This document shows, piece by piece, positions 21,114 to 31,260 of a DNA stretch of 64,000 nucleotides. Below the pieces are notes generated by a model, which saw nothing but the letters and a program-made list of their open reading frames with translations, did not search any database and was not told the origin of the DNA. The stretch is from Symbiodinium natans (taxonomy: Eukaryota > Sar > Dinophyceae > Suessiales > Symbiodiniaceae), in assembly GCA_905221605.1 (NCBI GenBank), contig CAJNDS010002147.1, forward strand, positions 391,141-455,140. Reading direction: 5' to 3'. Both the position numbers and the translations under genes were made by a program. Each line of letters opens with the position of its first letter. The stretch's first letter is position 1.

Positions 21114-21205
21114 AGTTCTCTAAATGAGGGCCCTTTTTGGGGTCCTGATTAAGAGCGTGCCGTAGTATGAAGGGGACCCCAAAAGGGACCTTGATTTAGA
21201 GAACA
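21114..21205. mobile_element. Short inverted-repeat element starting inside a splice donor
   Basis: The left arm GTTCTCTAAATGAGGGCCC has its inverse near the right end (GACCTTGATTTAGAGAAC), with inner pair TTTTTGGGGTCC and GGACCCCAAAAG. It starts directly at the GTGAGT donor of the preceding exon. Confidence 0.65.
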
Positions 21206-21240
21206 ACCCCTTAAATCCTAAGCCTTTAAACCCGTGAACC

Positions 21241-21364
21241 TTGGGATGTGCCCCCTTATATATACTTACAGTCCTTAGTAGGGGTTATCGTAGTATTATA
21301 CTACCCCCTTTTGTTTTTTTTGTAATCCTATTATGGACTGTTAGTATAAGGGGGAACATCCCAA
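21241..21364. mobile_element. TIR element, TTGGGATGTTCCC family
   Basis: Left TTGGGATGTGCCCCCTTATA and right AGTATAAGGGGGAACATCCC. The inner pair is ACAGTCCTTA and TGGACTGTTA. Confidence 0.8.
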
Positions 21365-21680
21365 ACTGAACCCTAATTTAGAGAACTACCCAGATGTCGG
21401 AAGACCTGGCAAGGTCACCAGTCCTGCTGAGCCGCTGCACCAACCCGCGTGCCGGCGGCACACGGGGGGGGGGGGTTTGTGCCTGCCCCTAACCCTAAAC
21501 CCGAGTTAGGGTTTAGGGTTTAAGGTTTAAGGTTCACGGTTTAGGGTTCAGGGTTTAGCCCTTCTTAGAAGCACCCACGAACCCTCCAAGCAAACCCTGT
21601 TGCCCCAATCCCCTCCCTCAAGGAACCGGAGCCCGAAATCCTCCATCCTCAGTGCTTTCCGGGATTTTTGCAACCCTACA

Positions 21681-21795
21681 GGGTGGGGCCCCCTTACTAT
21701 ACTAACTGTAGTTAAGGGACTTATAACCTAACTTAGGGTCCTTATAACCCAATTTAGGGCCCTTATAACTCTACTTATAACTAGGGGGCCCCACC
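21681..21795. mobile_element. TIR element with GGGTGGGGCCCCC ends
   Basis: GGGTGGGGCCCCCTTA at the left and CTAGGGGGCCCCACCC at the right share a 14-bp inverted match. The core repeats ACTTATAACC/AGGGTCCTTATAAC. Confidence 0.75.
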
Positions 21796-21860
21796 CTAAC
21801 GAAAGCGCAAAACGGACTTGGGCATTTTGGGCTCAGTCTATGACTCTACAAAACCGGCTC

Positions 21861-21950
21861 TAGGGTTTGGGGTTTAGGGTTTAGGGTTTAGGATTTGGGG
21901 TTTGGGGTTTGGGGTTTAGGGTTTAGGGTTTAGGGTTTAGGGTTTAGGGA
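21861..21950. repeat. ITR array, TTTAGGG orientation
   Basis: About twelve units, with a GTTTGGG sub-block. Confidence 0.95.
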
Positions 21951-22109
21951 GTTTTTGAAGCTAGTTTTTCTTTAAGCCCTCTTCGGGCGACCCTTGCAAG
22001 CCCAGACTCTTAAGCCCTACTTAAGCCCAAGAGGACTTCATGTGTCAGGAGTGCCCACCCGAAGAGAATCTGTAGCAGAGAATCGTGCCAGTGGGTCCCA
22101 TGCAGTCTG

Positions 22110-22319
22110 GTGGGGGAGAAGTCTGAAGCAGAAAGCAAGTCAGAGCCCCCAAAAAACTCACTACCATCAGAGAAGCATGGAAGTACCATCAGCAACAAGA
22201 AGGCCGGAATTCCCCTTGCCAGAGAGAAGGAGAAGGAAAGAAGCTCCCGGAGGGTCGAGAAGGAAGTGCTGCTCACGCTCGTGCGCTGTGCACGTGAGCT
22301 CGGCGACGGCCCTCGATGA
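22110..22319 (+). CDS. Terminal-exon-like, highly charged frame to TGA
   Basis: Seventy codons are open, beginning VGEKSEAESKSEPPKN, turning Lys/Arg/Glu-rich (REKEKERSSRRVEKEVL) and ending LGDGPR. Internal AG at CTTGCCAG could be an acceptor for the second half. The family is not recognised. Confidence 0.4.
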   Translation: MGEKSEAESKSEPPKNSLPSEKHGSTISNKKAGIPLAREKEKERSSRRVEKEVLLTLVRCARELGDGPR

Positions 22320-23258
22320 GACCCTATACCCTAAACCCTAAACCCTAAACCCTATAAACCCTCAGGGTAGGGGGGCCTTGAAGCAGTAAACCGTAAACCC
22401 CTACTCCCCGATGTTCGGACCGGCAAGGCACCGCAGCGACCTTGTTGAGCAACTCTCCGAGGTGACGGCAGCGTGGTCGTAGGGTTTCGGGTTTAGGGTT
22501 TAGGGTTTCGGGTTTAGGGTTTAGGGTTTAGGCCGATTGTGAACTCCCATGGAGGACGTACAAAAGGCTACAGCTGGCTATGACCCCTCTTCGATTATAC
22601 TTTCACGAACCTTCAAGCAAACCCCGATACCCCTGAAGTGGCCGAGGCATAGTCCGCCCCCTACGCCAGCAGCGACGCCCGCAAAGACACCGCGGACCGT
22701 GCGCCAGCCCTCAAGCCCGGAGGCGGGTGGGGGGGGGAGAAGCGAACCCGAAACCCTGACGTGTCTACAACCCCATACAGTGATCCCTAGAAGTCTAGAA
22801 AACCCTCTGAACCCTCTAAACCTTCTAAACCCTGTAAAGCCCCTAACCCCTCTAAACCCCAAGCCCTCTCAACCTAAGCCCGAAATCCGAAAGACCTGTG
22901 TGTGCCAGGCGGCGCCCCAGCAGAAGTCCAGCGAAACCATACCTACCAGGAGAGCCGAGGGACTTCGGGGTTTAGGGTTTAGGGCTTGGGGTTTAGGGTT
23001 TAGGGTTTAGAGTTTAGGGTTTAGGGTTTAGGGTTGAGGACTTCGGGGTTTAGGGTCGAAGTGGCAAGCCCGTTGCAAAAGGGTTTAGGGTTTAGGACTT
23101 CGGGGTTTAGGGTTTCGGGTTTAGGGCTTAGGGCTTATTGGAAGAGTCCAGGGTTGTTCAGGGGCTTGGGGAGGCTCAGGGTGTCAGGTTTGTGGGGATG
23201 TTGTGGGCGCTTCCGAGCTTGGAACATCGAGGTTGGTAGGGAGGTGTCGAGATCAGCT

Positions 23259-23621
23259 ATGCGAGCCATGAATCTACCACCGCCTCCTCCCGCGCCTCTG
23301 CCAGCAGTTGCAAGGCCTCCAGCTGCAGTGTCAAAGCAAGGCGACTTCAAAGGAGAGACGAAACATCGTGTTCAAAGACCGTGTTCAATCCATGCTGAGA
23401 CTATGATTCAGGACTTATGTGGGACACTGCAGGGCCAAATCGAAAAGTTTACGACCGATTTCAGGAGTGTCATGCAGGAGAAACATGAGGCGGAGCTGAA
23501 GGTCCCCCAGGCCCAGCACGAGCTCGTGCTTAGCAATTTCGAAGATGCCAACCACGCGTACATGCTTTACAACAACGAGCAGGGTTCGGGAAGTGTCGCA
23601 AACCTGTTGGGGTTGCCCTAA
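23259..23621 (+). CDS. Proline-rich plus helical frame, 120 codons
   Basis: An ATG-started frame has a poly-proline N-terminus (LPPPPPAPLPA) and then a long charged helix containing TLQGQIEKFTTDFRSVMQ. It ends NLLGLP and TAA, where a degenerate CCCTAA repeat supplies the stop. No ITR lies inside. It could be a small gene or terminal exon. Function is unknown. Confidence 0.45.
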   Translation: MRAMNLPPPPPAPLPAVARPPAAVSKQGDFKGETKHRVQRPCSIHAETMIQDLCGTLQGQIEKFTTDFRSVMQEKHEAELKVPQAQHELVLSNFEDANHAYMLYNNEQGSGSVANLLGLP

Positions 23622-24283
23622 TCCCTAAACCCTGAACCCTTCAATGCCAAATTGAGCGTGAGTCTCGGTTTTGGGGAGAGTCGGGAAAATCGTGTGCTCA
23701 ACCCCATACAAAGCCTCATTAAACCCTAACCATATATACCACATAAAACCCGAGTAAACCCAAACTAAACCCTAATTGAGGGCTTGTAAGGGTCCATGGC
23801 TTCAGGATGCAGAGTTTGGGGAGTTGGGAGTTGATGGAAGAGGGGATGCTTGTGCAACCCTGGCAGGTAGTCAGATATGGGTTTTTTAGGATCTAGGGTA
23901 GCGGGCCCAGCTGCAAGAAGGGTTTAGGTTTAGGGCTTAGGCAACAGGAAGGGTTTAGGGTTTAGGGTTTAGGGTTTAGGGTTTAGGGTTTAGGGTTCAA
24001 GAGCTCCTGGTCGAGCAGTTTCTCGTTTTGGTTCGCTGTTTAGACCATCGAAAAATACCCACCCACCCGGAGTTCCCATAACATAAAGACATACAAAGTT
24101 TCTTCTTATTATTAGGATGGCTCAACAACAAAACTAATAGGGTTCGCAAGGGTTTAGGGTCTCAAGGGTTGAGGGTCTCAAGGGTTTATTTAGGGTTTCA
24201 AGGGTTTAGGGACTCCAGGTTTCAGGGTCTCAAGGGTTTAGGGGCTCAAGGGTTTAGGGTCTCAAGGGTTGAGGGGCTCAAGG

Positions 24284-24634
24284 CCGGGCCTTGCCCACGA
24301 ATTTTTGGGCCTTGCCCACGAATATTTGGGCCTTGCCCACGACTATTTGGGCCTTGCCCGCGAATATTTTTTGGGCCTTGCCCACGAATTTTTAGGCAAG
24401 GCTAATTTTGGGGCTTGCCCACGAATTCTTGGGCCTTGCCCACGAAAATTTGGGCCTTGCCCACGAATCTTTGGGCCTTGCCCACGAACCAAAAAGGCCC
24501 AAAATTCGTGGGCAAGGCCCAAAAATGCGTGGGCAAGACCCAAAATCCGGATTTTTGGCCTTGCCCACGAATTTTTGGGCCTTGCCCACGAATCTTTTGG
24601 GCCTTGCCCACGAATTTTTGGGCCTTGCCCACAA
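24284..24634. repeat. 21-bp minisatellite, central block inverted
   Basis: GGGCCTTGCCCACGAATTTT repeats about seventeen times with a period near 21. Between about 24493 and 24545 the unit is inverted. Because the period is a multiple of three, all frames look like peptide repeats (GLAHEFL, PCPRIFG, ALPTNFW). I treat these as artefacts, not genes. Confidence 0.93.
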
Positions 24635-25514
24635 ATACCATTAAGGTTTATATTTTTATGGTAGGGAGGTTTAGGGTTCAGGGTTTAGGGTCTAGGGTCT
24701 AGGGTCTAGGGTTTAGGGTTTAGGGTTACCTGCCGCCAGGGAGCAACCTCTCGCACAAGCCGTGGTGCCCCCTCAGGCTTGCCAAAATTCATGGCAAGTC
24801 GTCACGTTCATAGGCTTAGCGTTTAGGGTTTAGGGTTCAGGGTTTAGGGTTTAGTGTTGGGGTTTCGCCCATTGCTTAGTCAAAGAGCCCTGTTTTTGTT
24901 ATCACTTGGGGCTCAGGTGCTCGACGTGTACGTTTACCGGGCTTTCGGGTTCTTGGAGTTGAGGCGGCCCCTTCCCTCAGCAGTCCTGGGTTAAAAAAGG
25001 GGTCTCTCTTCCCTTCCTTGAAGGGTGCTGATGTATGGGCTCTGGGGTTGGGTAGGGTACATAAGGGGTATGGGGTCCCTCGCGAGCGCGAGCGCGCGCG
25101 CGCGCCCTAAACCCGAAGCGCCAAACCCAAAACCCTAAGCCTTAAACCCTAAGCCCTAAGCCCTAAGCCCTAAACCCTCAACCCTAGACCCTAAACCCTA
25201 AACCCTAAACCCTAAACCCCAAACCCTAAACCCTAAACCCTTAACCCTAAACCCCTTGCGCTCTCAGCGCCTGCAAGGTCCTCGCAAGCGGCTATGGCAG
25301 CCCGGGATACCCACCGGCCGTCCTGGCTTCCAGCTGTGTGGCTCCTTCCCCGAGCGGCCGCGTGGATAGGGTTTAGGGTTTGGGGTTTAGGGTTTAGGGT
25401 TTAGGGTTTAGGATCCACCTCTAATCTGGAAGTGGCGTTTTGGGTTGCAGGCCTCGGCTTGGACTTAGCGAAGAAACGGATGTGTTGTGGCCATGCTCCA
25501 GTGGCTTCTTCAAC

Positions 25515-25622
25515 TCTGCACTTTATCCCCCTTGGGAATGAGTTTTTCATTTTCGTTTATGTTAAAATCCAAGAGGATATTCAAAAATGATCGTGTTATT
25601 AAAGTTCTAAGGGGAGTATCGT
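25515..25622. mobile_element. Dispersed copy of the ankyrin intron 1 element
   Basis: TATCCCCCTTGGGAATGAG at the left and AAGGGGAGTATC at the right are inverted. The core CCAAGAGGATATTCAAAAAT parallels CCAAGAGGACATTAAAAAT at 28142. Confidence 0.7.
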
Positions 25623-25746
25623 CCATGCAAAGACTTGAGCAGTTGCAACCAAACCCCAAGACCATCACGCCAACCTATACACCCTTGACGTGTTGCGTCC
25701 TAAACCCTAAACCCTAAACCCTAAACCCTAAACCCTAAACCCCTTG

Positions 25747-25867
25747 GATGACCAGCAAACACAAGGCTACATCGCCACTGCGCCCACCAGCCCCGCTCTC
25801 ACAACCAGGAGCAGGGGGCCCCAGCTACGGCATAGGCTTCGGGCCCTCGGGGCCTTAAAAGAAGTCG
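25747..25867 (+). CDS. Exon-like island (DDQQTQGYIATAPTSPALTT...)
   Basis: The frame DDQQTQGYIATAPTSPALTT continues through an Arg-rich stretch to EV. The candidate GC donor is GCGAGA. It is followed by a TTTAGGG array. Function is unknown. Confidence 0.45.
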
Positions 25868-25874
25868 GCGAGAG

Positions 25875-25969
25875 AGGGTTTAGGGTTTAGGGTTTAGGGT
25901 TTAGGGTTTAGGGTTTAGGGTTTAGGGTTTAGGGTTTAGGGTTTAGGGTTTAGGGTTTAGGGTTTAGGG
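25875..25969. repeat. ITR array, TTTAGGG orientation
   Basis: Thirteen perfect units. Confidence 0.97.
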
Positions 25970-25971
25970 AT

Positions 25972-26105
25972 ACCTTAGTAGCCCAGTGGTACCCTTTCCC
26001 TTTTTTTGGCTCAAGGTTCCCTTCTAAAGTCACCGACCCCCCCCCCCCCTCCCCCCCAAAAAAAAGATGCCCTTATTATAATATGGTTACTTGGCCACCA
26101 AGATA
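25972..26105. mobile_element. TIR element, TGGTAGCCCAG family, copy 2
   Basis: It matches the copy at 16801 over GCCCAGTGGTACCCTTTCC, the T-run, AAGGTTCCCTT and ATTATAATATGGTTA. Its right end overlaps the duplicated segment that flanks the next ITR array. Confidence 0.7.
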
Positions 26106-26198
26106 CTCTGTGTAGGGTTTAGGGTTTAGGGTTTAGGGTTTAGGGTTTAGGGTTTAGGGTTTAGGGTTTATATGGTTACTCGGCCACCAAGATACTCT
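26081..26198. repeat. ITR array flanked by a 29-bp direct duplication
   Basis: ATATGGTTACTTGGCCACCA plus AGATACTCT at 26081-26109 is repeated at 26170-26198 with one mismatch. The 60 bp between are TTTAGGG units. This looks like an insertion with a target duplication. Confidence 0.9.
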
Positions 26199-26311
26199 AA
26201 GACAGTCTCTAAGTCCACTCTTTGGATTCGGGCCCCATTTCATAAGGACAGGCCGGCGAGAGCCAGTGTCTAGAGGGGGTTTAGGCGACATGGAACAACC
26301 CCAAGTGCTCA

Positions 26312-26493
26312 GAGCCCTAAACCCTAAACCCTAAACCCTAACCCTCAACCCTAACCCTAAACCCTAAACCCTAAACCCTAAACCCTAAACCCTAAACCCT
26401 GAACCCTGAACCCTGAACCCTGAACCCTGAACCCTGAACCCTGATCCCTGAACCCTGAACCCTGAACCCTGAACCCTGAACCCTAAACCCTAA
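26312..26493. repeat. ITR array with a homogeneous CCCTGAA block
   Basis: CCCTAAA units flank about twelve CCCTGAA units (roughly 26398-26482). Confidence 0.96.
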
Positions 26494-26494
26494 C

Positions 26495-26588
26495 GTTTGC
26501 ACGTCTCTCCTGTGCTTCGACCAAGGCACCCAGGAGCCCGGCAGGAATGCATTCTCAGCTGCCTACACCCCCAGGCTGGCGTGGGGTG
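26495..26588 (+). CDS. Exon with GTGAGG donor, unknown protein
   Basis: The frame VCTSLLCFDQGTQEPGRNAF then SAAYTPRLAWG runs to a GTGAGG donor. The acceptor may be TTCGACCAAG at 26524, which would shorten the exon. Confidence 0.5.
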
Positions 26589-26851
26589 GTGAGGATTCGG
26601 GGTGTTCAGAATTTAGGGTTTAGGGCTTAGGGTTTATGAAACCCCAGGGCTTCGGGGTATAGGGTTTAGGGTTTAGGGTTTAGGGTTTGGGGACATCGGG
26701 GTATAAGGGCGCATTTTGAAAGCCTAGGCAGGGTTGGATTCTCCTGTCTACAGGGGACGGGTCCCGCCGAAGGGGGGGGGCCTAGGGTTTAGGGTTTAGG
26801 GTTTAGCGTTTAGGGTTTAGGGTTTAGGGCTTCGGATGACGTTGGCTCTAG

Positions 26852-26911
26852 GGTTGGGCGCTACACTTGGTACCCTGAGGAGAAAGAGCACGTTTACTGG
26901 GCTACCTGCTT
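26852..26911 (+). CDS. Exon (VGRYTWYPEEKEHVYWATCL)
   Basis: After acceptor TGGCTCTAG the frame reads VGRYTWYPEEKEHVYWATC. The donor GTAGGT is the first part of a TIR element. Aromatic-rich; the family is not recognised. Confidence 0.55.
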
Positions 26912-27048
26912 GTAGGTTCGCAGGTAAAACCCTAAACCCTATAAAGCCTAATGCCCCAATAAGTAGGGTTACGACTTTGGGGGCAGTATCCTGCATCAGC
27001 TGTAAAATTTAGGGTGCTTGTATTCATAACCCTACTCACCTACGAACC
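26912..27048. mobile_element. TIR element whose end supplies a GT donor
   Basis: Left GTAGGTTCGCAGGT and right ACCTACGAACCT are inverted repeats. The left end coincides with the donor of the preceding exon. Confidence 0.65.
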
Positions 27049-27756
27049 TTGACATGGGGTTCAGGATGTGCTTTTTGAGTTTTTTGGCGGTGCCCGTACG
27101 CCTTAAGGCTGAGGGCTTGCAAGATGTGTGGATTTTAGCCCTGAATCCTAAACCTCAAGCCTGAACCCGAAACCTAAACCCTTTAGGGTTTAGGGTTTAG
27201 GGTTTAGGGTTTAGGGTTTAGGGCAAGTTCTAGGGTTGCCTACAGTCCCCCTAAAGTAGCCCAAGAACCTAAACCTCGGGCTCGCCTGACCATGGCTGTC
27301 TAGCCAGCCAACGCTCCTTCATCCACAGCCCTCAACCCTAAACCCTAAACCCGGAACCCTAAACCCTAAACCCTCAGCAAATCCTAACCCAGGGTAAACC
27401 CCGAAACCTTCACAGTTTAGGGTTGAGGGTTTAGAGTTGAGGGCTTCGGGTTGCGCGAAAAAGGCTATGGTTTCTTCGGTAACCTTCCACAAGACTTGGG
27501 TGGGGGCTCTGGAAGTAGGGTCGCAAGTAAGCCCCTAAACTCTAAACTCTAAACTCTAAACCCAAAACCCCTAAGCCCCCAAACAAAATCCAATCTAAAC
27601 CCTAAACCCTAAACCCTAAACCCTAAACCCTAAACCCTAAACCCTAAACAGGGCACTGGGGACTTCTGGCTGTTGAAGGGCCTCATCGACCCTAAACCCT
27701 GAACCCTGAGCCCTCAGCCCGAAAAGCCTAGGCCTCGACCTGCATTTCAAGAGGGT

Positions 27757-27887
27757 TCCCTAAACCCTAAACCCTAAACCCTAAACCCTAAACCCTAAAC
27801 CCTAAACCCTAAACCCTAAACCCTAAACCCTAAACCCTAAACCCTAAACCCTAAACCCTAAACCCTAAACCCTAAACCCTAAACCCT
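27757..27887. repeat. ITR array, CCCTAAA orientation, upstream of ankyrin gene
   Basis: About nineteen perfect units ending about 65 bp before the ankyrin-gene start codon. Confidence 0.98.
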
Positions 27888-27952
27888 GTCGGCCCGGCAT
27901 ATCGTGGCTACAGGCACGTCTAGTCAGAGTAGCAGCTCGTCAACTCCAGGCC

Positions 27953-30212
27953 ATGCTGTGTGTCTGGAGCGTTTCCGGGGAAAAGCTGGAGCCAAGGTCA
28001 ACGGGCGAGGCGCTTGAAGACGTGATCGGCTTGAAACGCCGCTTGCGAGAGCAGTATGGCTTCCCAGTCTGCCTTCAGCAGCTTCTACATGCTGCTATAT
28101 TCCCCTTTGGGAATGATTGTGTATTTTTGCTTATAGAAAACCCAAGAGGACATTAAAAATAGTATTTTTATTAAGGCTCCAAGGGGAGTATAGGCTGGCC
28201 GCTGCTTGGAGGATGGTGCTCCTCTCGTTGGGCTCGATGACCTGCAGCTGGTGCTGCTCTCCACCCTCAGCCCCGAGCAGATGACTCAGGCTGAATGCGA
28301 GTTTCTTGAGTATGCCGTCGGTGGAGGCCATGCAGAAGTGGGCCGAAATCTGCTCGAAGCCGGCGTCGACAAGGACACGTATGATGACACGATGGGCCAA
28401 ACTGCTCTCATGCTCGCATCTTCCGTGGGCCACGTCGAGATTCTTGGGGACCAAGAGAACCCCAAGAGGGTTTATGGTTCATATGCCTTAGCAGGAATTC
28501 TATCGTAGTATTGGGTATGTGACCCCAATTTTAGGAATCATTGGTCGGCAAGGATTGTGCGTTTGCTGCTGGACGCTGGTGCCGAGAGCGGTGAGGAAGC
28601 TCTCGTGTGTGCGTCTTCTGCAGGCCACGTCGAGATTCTTCGTAGCCGAATGAGCACACTTTACACTTTTTTGGAATACCCTAAACCCTAAATCCTAAAC
28701 CCTAAACCCTAAACTCTAAACCCTAAACCCTAAACCTTGTGTGGGGGGCTTATGAACTCAGCAGCTCAGGATTGCACGTGTGCTGCTAGACTCTGGTCTT
28801 GACCCGAACGTGGGGGACGACCAGGAGACCGCACTAATGGGGGCGTCTGTGGCTAGGCTTAACAAAAACTTGGGTTTAGGGTTTAGGGTTTAGGGTTTAG
28901 GGTTTAGGGTTCAGGGTTCAGGGTTCAGGGTTCAGGGCCCTTGGGACATTTCATATTTTCCCTTGTTGGGTTTGAGAGGATCATGTTCAGGAATATTCTC
29001 CCTTATTGGGTGTAAGAGGATCATGTTCAGGAATATTTTTCCCTTGTTGGGTTCAAGCGGATCATATTCAGGAACATCTTCCCCGGTTGGGTTCAAGAGG
29101 ATCATATTCAGGAGCATTCTTCAGAGGGCATTTTTTTAAGATCCGAGGTCAACGACCGCGTGGAGGTTGTACGATTGCTGCTGGATGCTGGTGCCGACAT
29201 AAACTCGCAGACCATGTGCTGCAAGACTGCGCTCATGCTGGCGTGCCGCGCGGGCCACGTGCGGGTCGTGCGCGCGCTGCTGGAAGCTAGGGCCAGCACA
29301 CGCTTGCAGCTTGGGGATGCTTGGAAAGGGGTTTAGGGTTTAGGGTTTAGGGTTTAGGGTTTAGGGTACTCTAATTCCTAAGAAACAGCTAAAATTTATT
29401 TTTTGCCACGGTTGCAAGTTCAGTACAGGCAGAGCATCTCCGGCGAAACCGCCCTCACGTGCGCAATCGCTGGAGGCCGCACCGAGATCGTACGTTTGCT
29501 GCTGGAGGCTCGTGCCATCATCAACCTGCCGGCCATGCCTTCGGAGGACTGCTTTCATCTGCGCGAGGAGAAGCGGCCGTCCTGCGAAACCGCTCTGATG
29601 CGCGCATCGTCCGAGGGCCATGTCGAGATTGTACGTTTGCTGCTGGAGGCTCGTGGCATCGTCAACTTGCAGGACCGGCCCGGCGCGACTGTGCGACGTG
29701 TTGCTTGCACAAAGTTGCAAGTGGGGGGCTCCGCTCTGATGCGCGCATCTTTCGAGGGCCACGTTGAGGTGGTACGCTTGCTGCTGGATGCTGGTGCTGA
29801 CAAGAACTTGCGTGACGGGTGTGGCGCGACTGCTCTCATGTGCGCATCTTCTCAGGGCCACATCGAAGTTGTACGTCTGCTTCTGGAAGCTGCCACCAAC
29901 ATAAACGTGCAGAGCAGATATTGCGAGACTGCTCTCATGCTCGCATCTCGCGAGGGCCATGTGGAGACTGTACGTTCCTTGCTGGCAGCGTGTGCTAGCA
30001 CAAACTTGCAGAACACGTCCGGCGAGGCCGCTCTCACATGCGCATCTTCTCGTGGCCATGGCGAGATTGTACGTTTGCTGCTGGAAGCTGGTGCCGACGA
30101 GAAGTTGCAGGACATTCCCATGCTTTCTTTCCTGGGCACGCCTTCCGAGATCGAGATGGCAGATTTGGATGCTCCATCTCCCTTGCAGAGATCGCGGTTC
30201 TGTGTTTTCTAG
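27953..30212 (+). CDS. Ubiquitin-like / ankyrin-repeat protein, six exons
   Basis: Proposed exons: 27953-28090, 28212-28438, 28553-28633, 28770-28851, 29148-about 29310 and 29424-30212. All joins keep frame. Exon 1 codes a ubiquitin-like N-terminus ([14 protein letters not shown] to CLQQLLH). Exon 2 finishes it ([11 protein letters not shown]) and starts ankyrin repeats. Exon 6 alone holds about seven repeats of the form [21 protein letters not shown]. Ankyrin repeats bind proteins, but the partner is unknown. I recall very similar proteins from Symbiodinium gene sets. Splice types: intron 1 GC-AG, introns 2 and 3 probably GA-AG within a repeated GATT, intron 4 GC-AG. The exon 5/6 join is the least certain. 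Two repeats in exon 6 carry loop insertions. The stop is at 30210-30212. Intron 2 is a mobile element, and introns 3-5 carry telomeric repeats. Confidence 0.8.
28091..28211. mobile_element. Introner-like element forming ankyrin intron 1
   Basis: The intron begins GCTGC and ends GGAG. Inside, TATTCCCCTTTGGGAATG and CCAAGGGGAGTATA are inverted ends. A relative at 25515-25622 shares TTGGGAATGA, the GTTTATGTTAAAATCC-type core and AAGGGGAGTATC. Confidence 0.7.
28439..28552. mobile_element. TIR element (TTGGGGAC...GTCCCAA family) acting as ankyrin intron 2
   Basis: It has the GGGTTTATGGTTCATATGCC core shared with 38736, 55910 and 57280. The intron lies between two GATT copies. Using the first GA as donor and GGCAAG as acceptor restores [13 protein letters not shown] exactly. 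Confidence 0.75.
28958..29128. repeat. Four tandem ~44-bp units in ankyrin intron 4
   Basis: The unit is TTCCCTTGTTGGGTTCAAGA followed by GGATCATATTCAGGAACAT, four times. Single copies with the same order (TTTTCCCTTGTCGGGTTGAGAG then TGATCATTT, TTCAG) lie in intron 2 of all five GTPase copies and at about 39903-39972. Confidence 0.8.
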
Positions 30213-30568
30213 AGGCCCAACCCTGCCCAAGAGCCCCTGTAAACCCCACATGCCCTAGACCATTAAACCTCTATGAACCCAGACACTGCACGCCCTATAA
30301 ACGCAAGCCCCTGAACCCCAAAGAGGGAGGCTTTCGTGGCCCTGCGTGCAGCTGGAAATACGGAGCAAGCACACTTGCAGGTTCATGGCCGCTTTTGAGT
30401 TGGCAAGTGCCCTAAAATAAGGGTTGCAGCCATTGCCGCCTGTTGTATTTGCTCTACTTAAACCCTAAACCCTAAACCCTAAACCCTAAACCCTAAACCC
30501 TAAACCCTAAACCCTAAAAATCCCTAAATCACCTTGCAACCCTACTTATAAGTACCCCGAGTCTTGAA

Positions 30569-30624
30569 AGGAAGTGAGGCAGCTCTGAAGGTGACGTATG
30601 ATGAGCGTTCGATCCGGACTCAAG
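30569..30624 (+). CDS. Exon-like island (GSEAALKVTYDERSIRTQG)
   Basis: Near acceptor TTGAAAG a frame reads GSEAALKVTYDERSIRTQG before a TTTAGGG array. Function is unknown. Confidence 0.35.
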
Positions 30625-31105
30625 GGTTTGGGGTTTAGGGTTTAGGGTTCAGGGTTCAGGGTTTAGGGTGCATTACAGATAGAAAGTCTTGAACACCTGA
30701 ACCCTAGACCCTGGCACATGGATCGGCACATAGACCCCTGACTCTTTGTACCGAAACCTATGGGGATTTGCGCCTGGTCGAAAAACGCTCATGAATGTGG
30801 CGGTGGCCTGCTTCGGACCAGCAAACACGACACCTGCAGTGTCACCCAACTTATGTGCCAACACAAAACCCTAAACCCTGAACCCTAAACCCCAAACCCA
30901 ACTTGGTACACTTCTCGATTTGTGCGTGTCACCCAACTTGCAAGTATCGGTGAACCCTCCGAGCACACAGGTGCCGCGTGGCTTCACTGGCGACCCTGGC
31001 CGTTACCTGGCTTGAAGCCAGGCAGAGGCTTGCGTCAAGGCCGTTTGGGTTGGGGGTTTCGGGTTAAGGGTTTAGAGGTTGGGTTTAGGGTTTCAGGATT
31101 CTAAG

Positions 31106-31260
31106 TTGGGTTTAGGGTTTAGGGTTTAGGGTTTAGGGTTTCAGGGTTTCAGGGTTTCAGGGCTTCAGGGTTTCAGGGTTTCAGGGTTTCAGGGTTTCAG
31201 GGTTCAGGGTTTCAGGGTTTCAGGGTTTCAGGGTTTCAGGGTTTCAGGGTTTAGGGTTTC
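31106..31260. repeat. ITR array dominated by the octamer GTTTCAGG variant
   Basis: TTTAGGG units give way to fourteen or so GGGTTTCA octamers, an amplified length variant, then return to TTTAGGG. Confidence 0.93.

Noticed and set aside
24169-24702. Several 70-130 codon frames on both strands
   Set aside because: All are translations of the 21-bp minisatellite.
26001-26015. TTTTGGCTCAAG as a functional spliced-leader gene
   Set aside because: It lies in a TIR element whose other copies lack the match, and no donor GT or tandem leader repeat follows.
29361-30251. A 296-codon minus-strand frame opposite the ankyrin gene
   Set aside because: It is the antisense shadow of ankyrin repeats, whose plus-strand frame shows the family motif and conserved splice joins.
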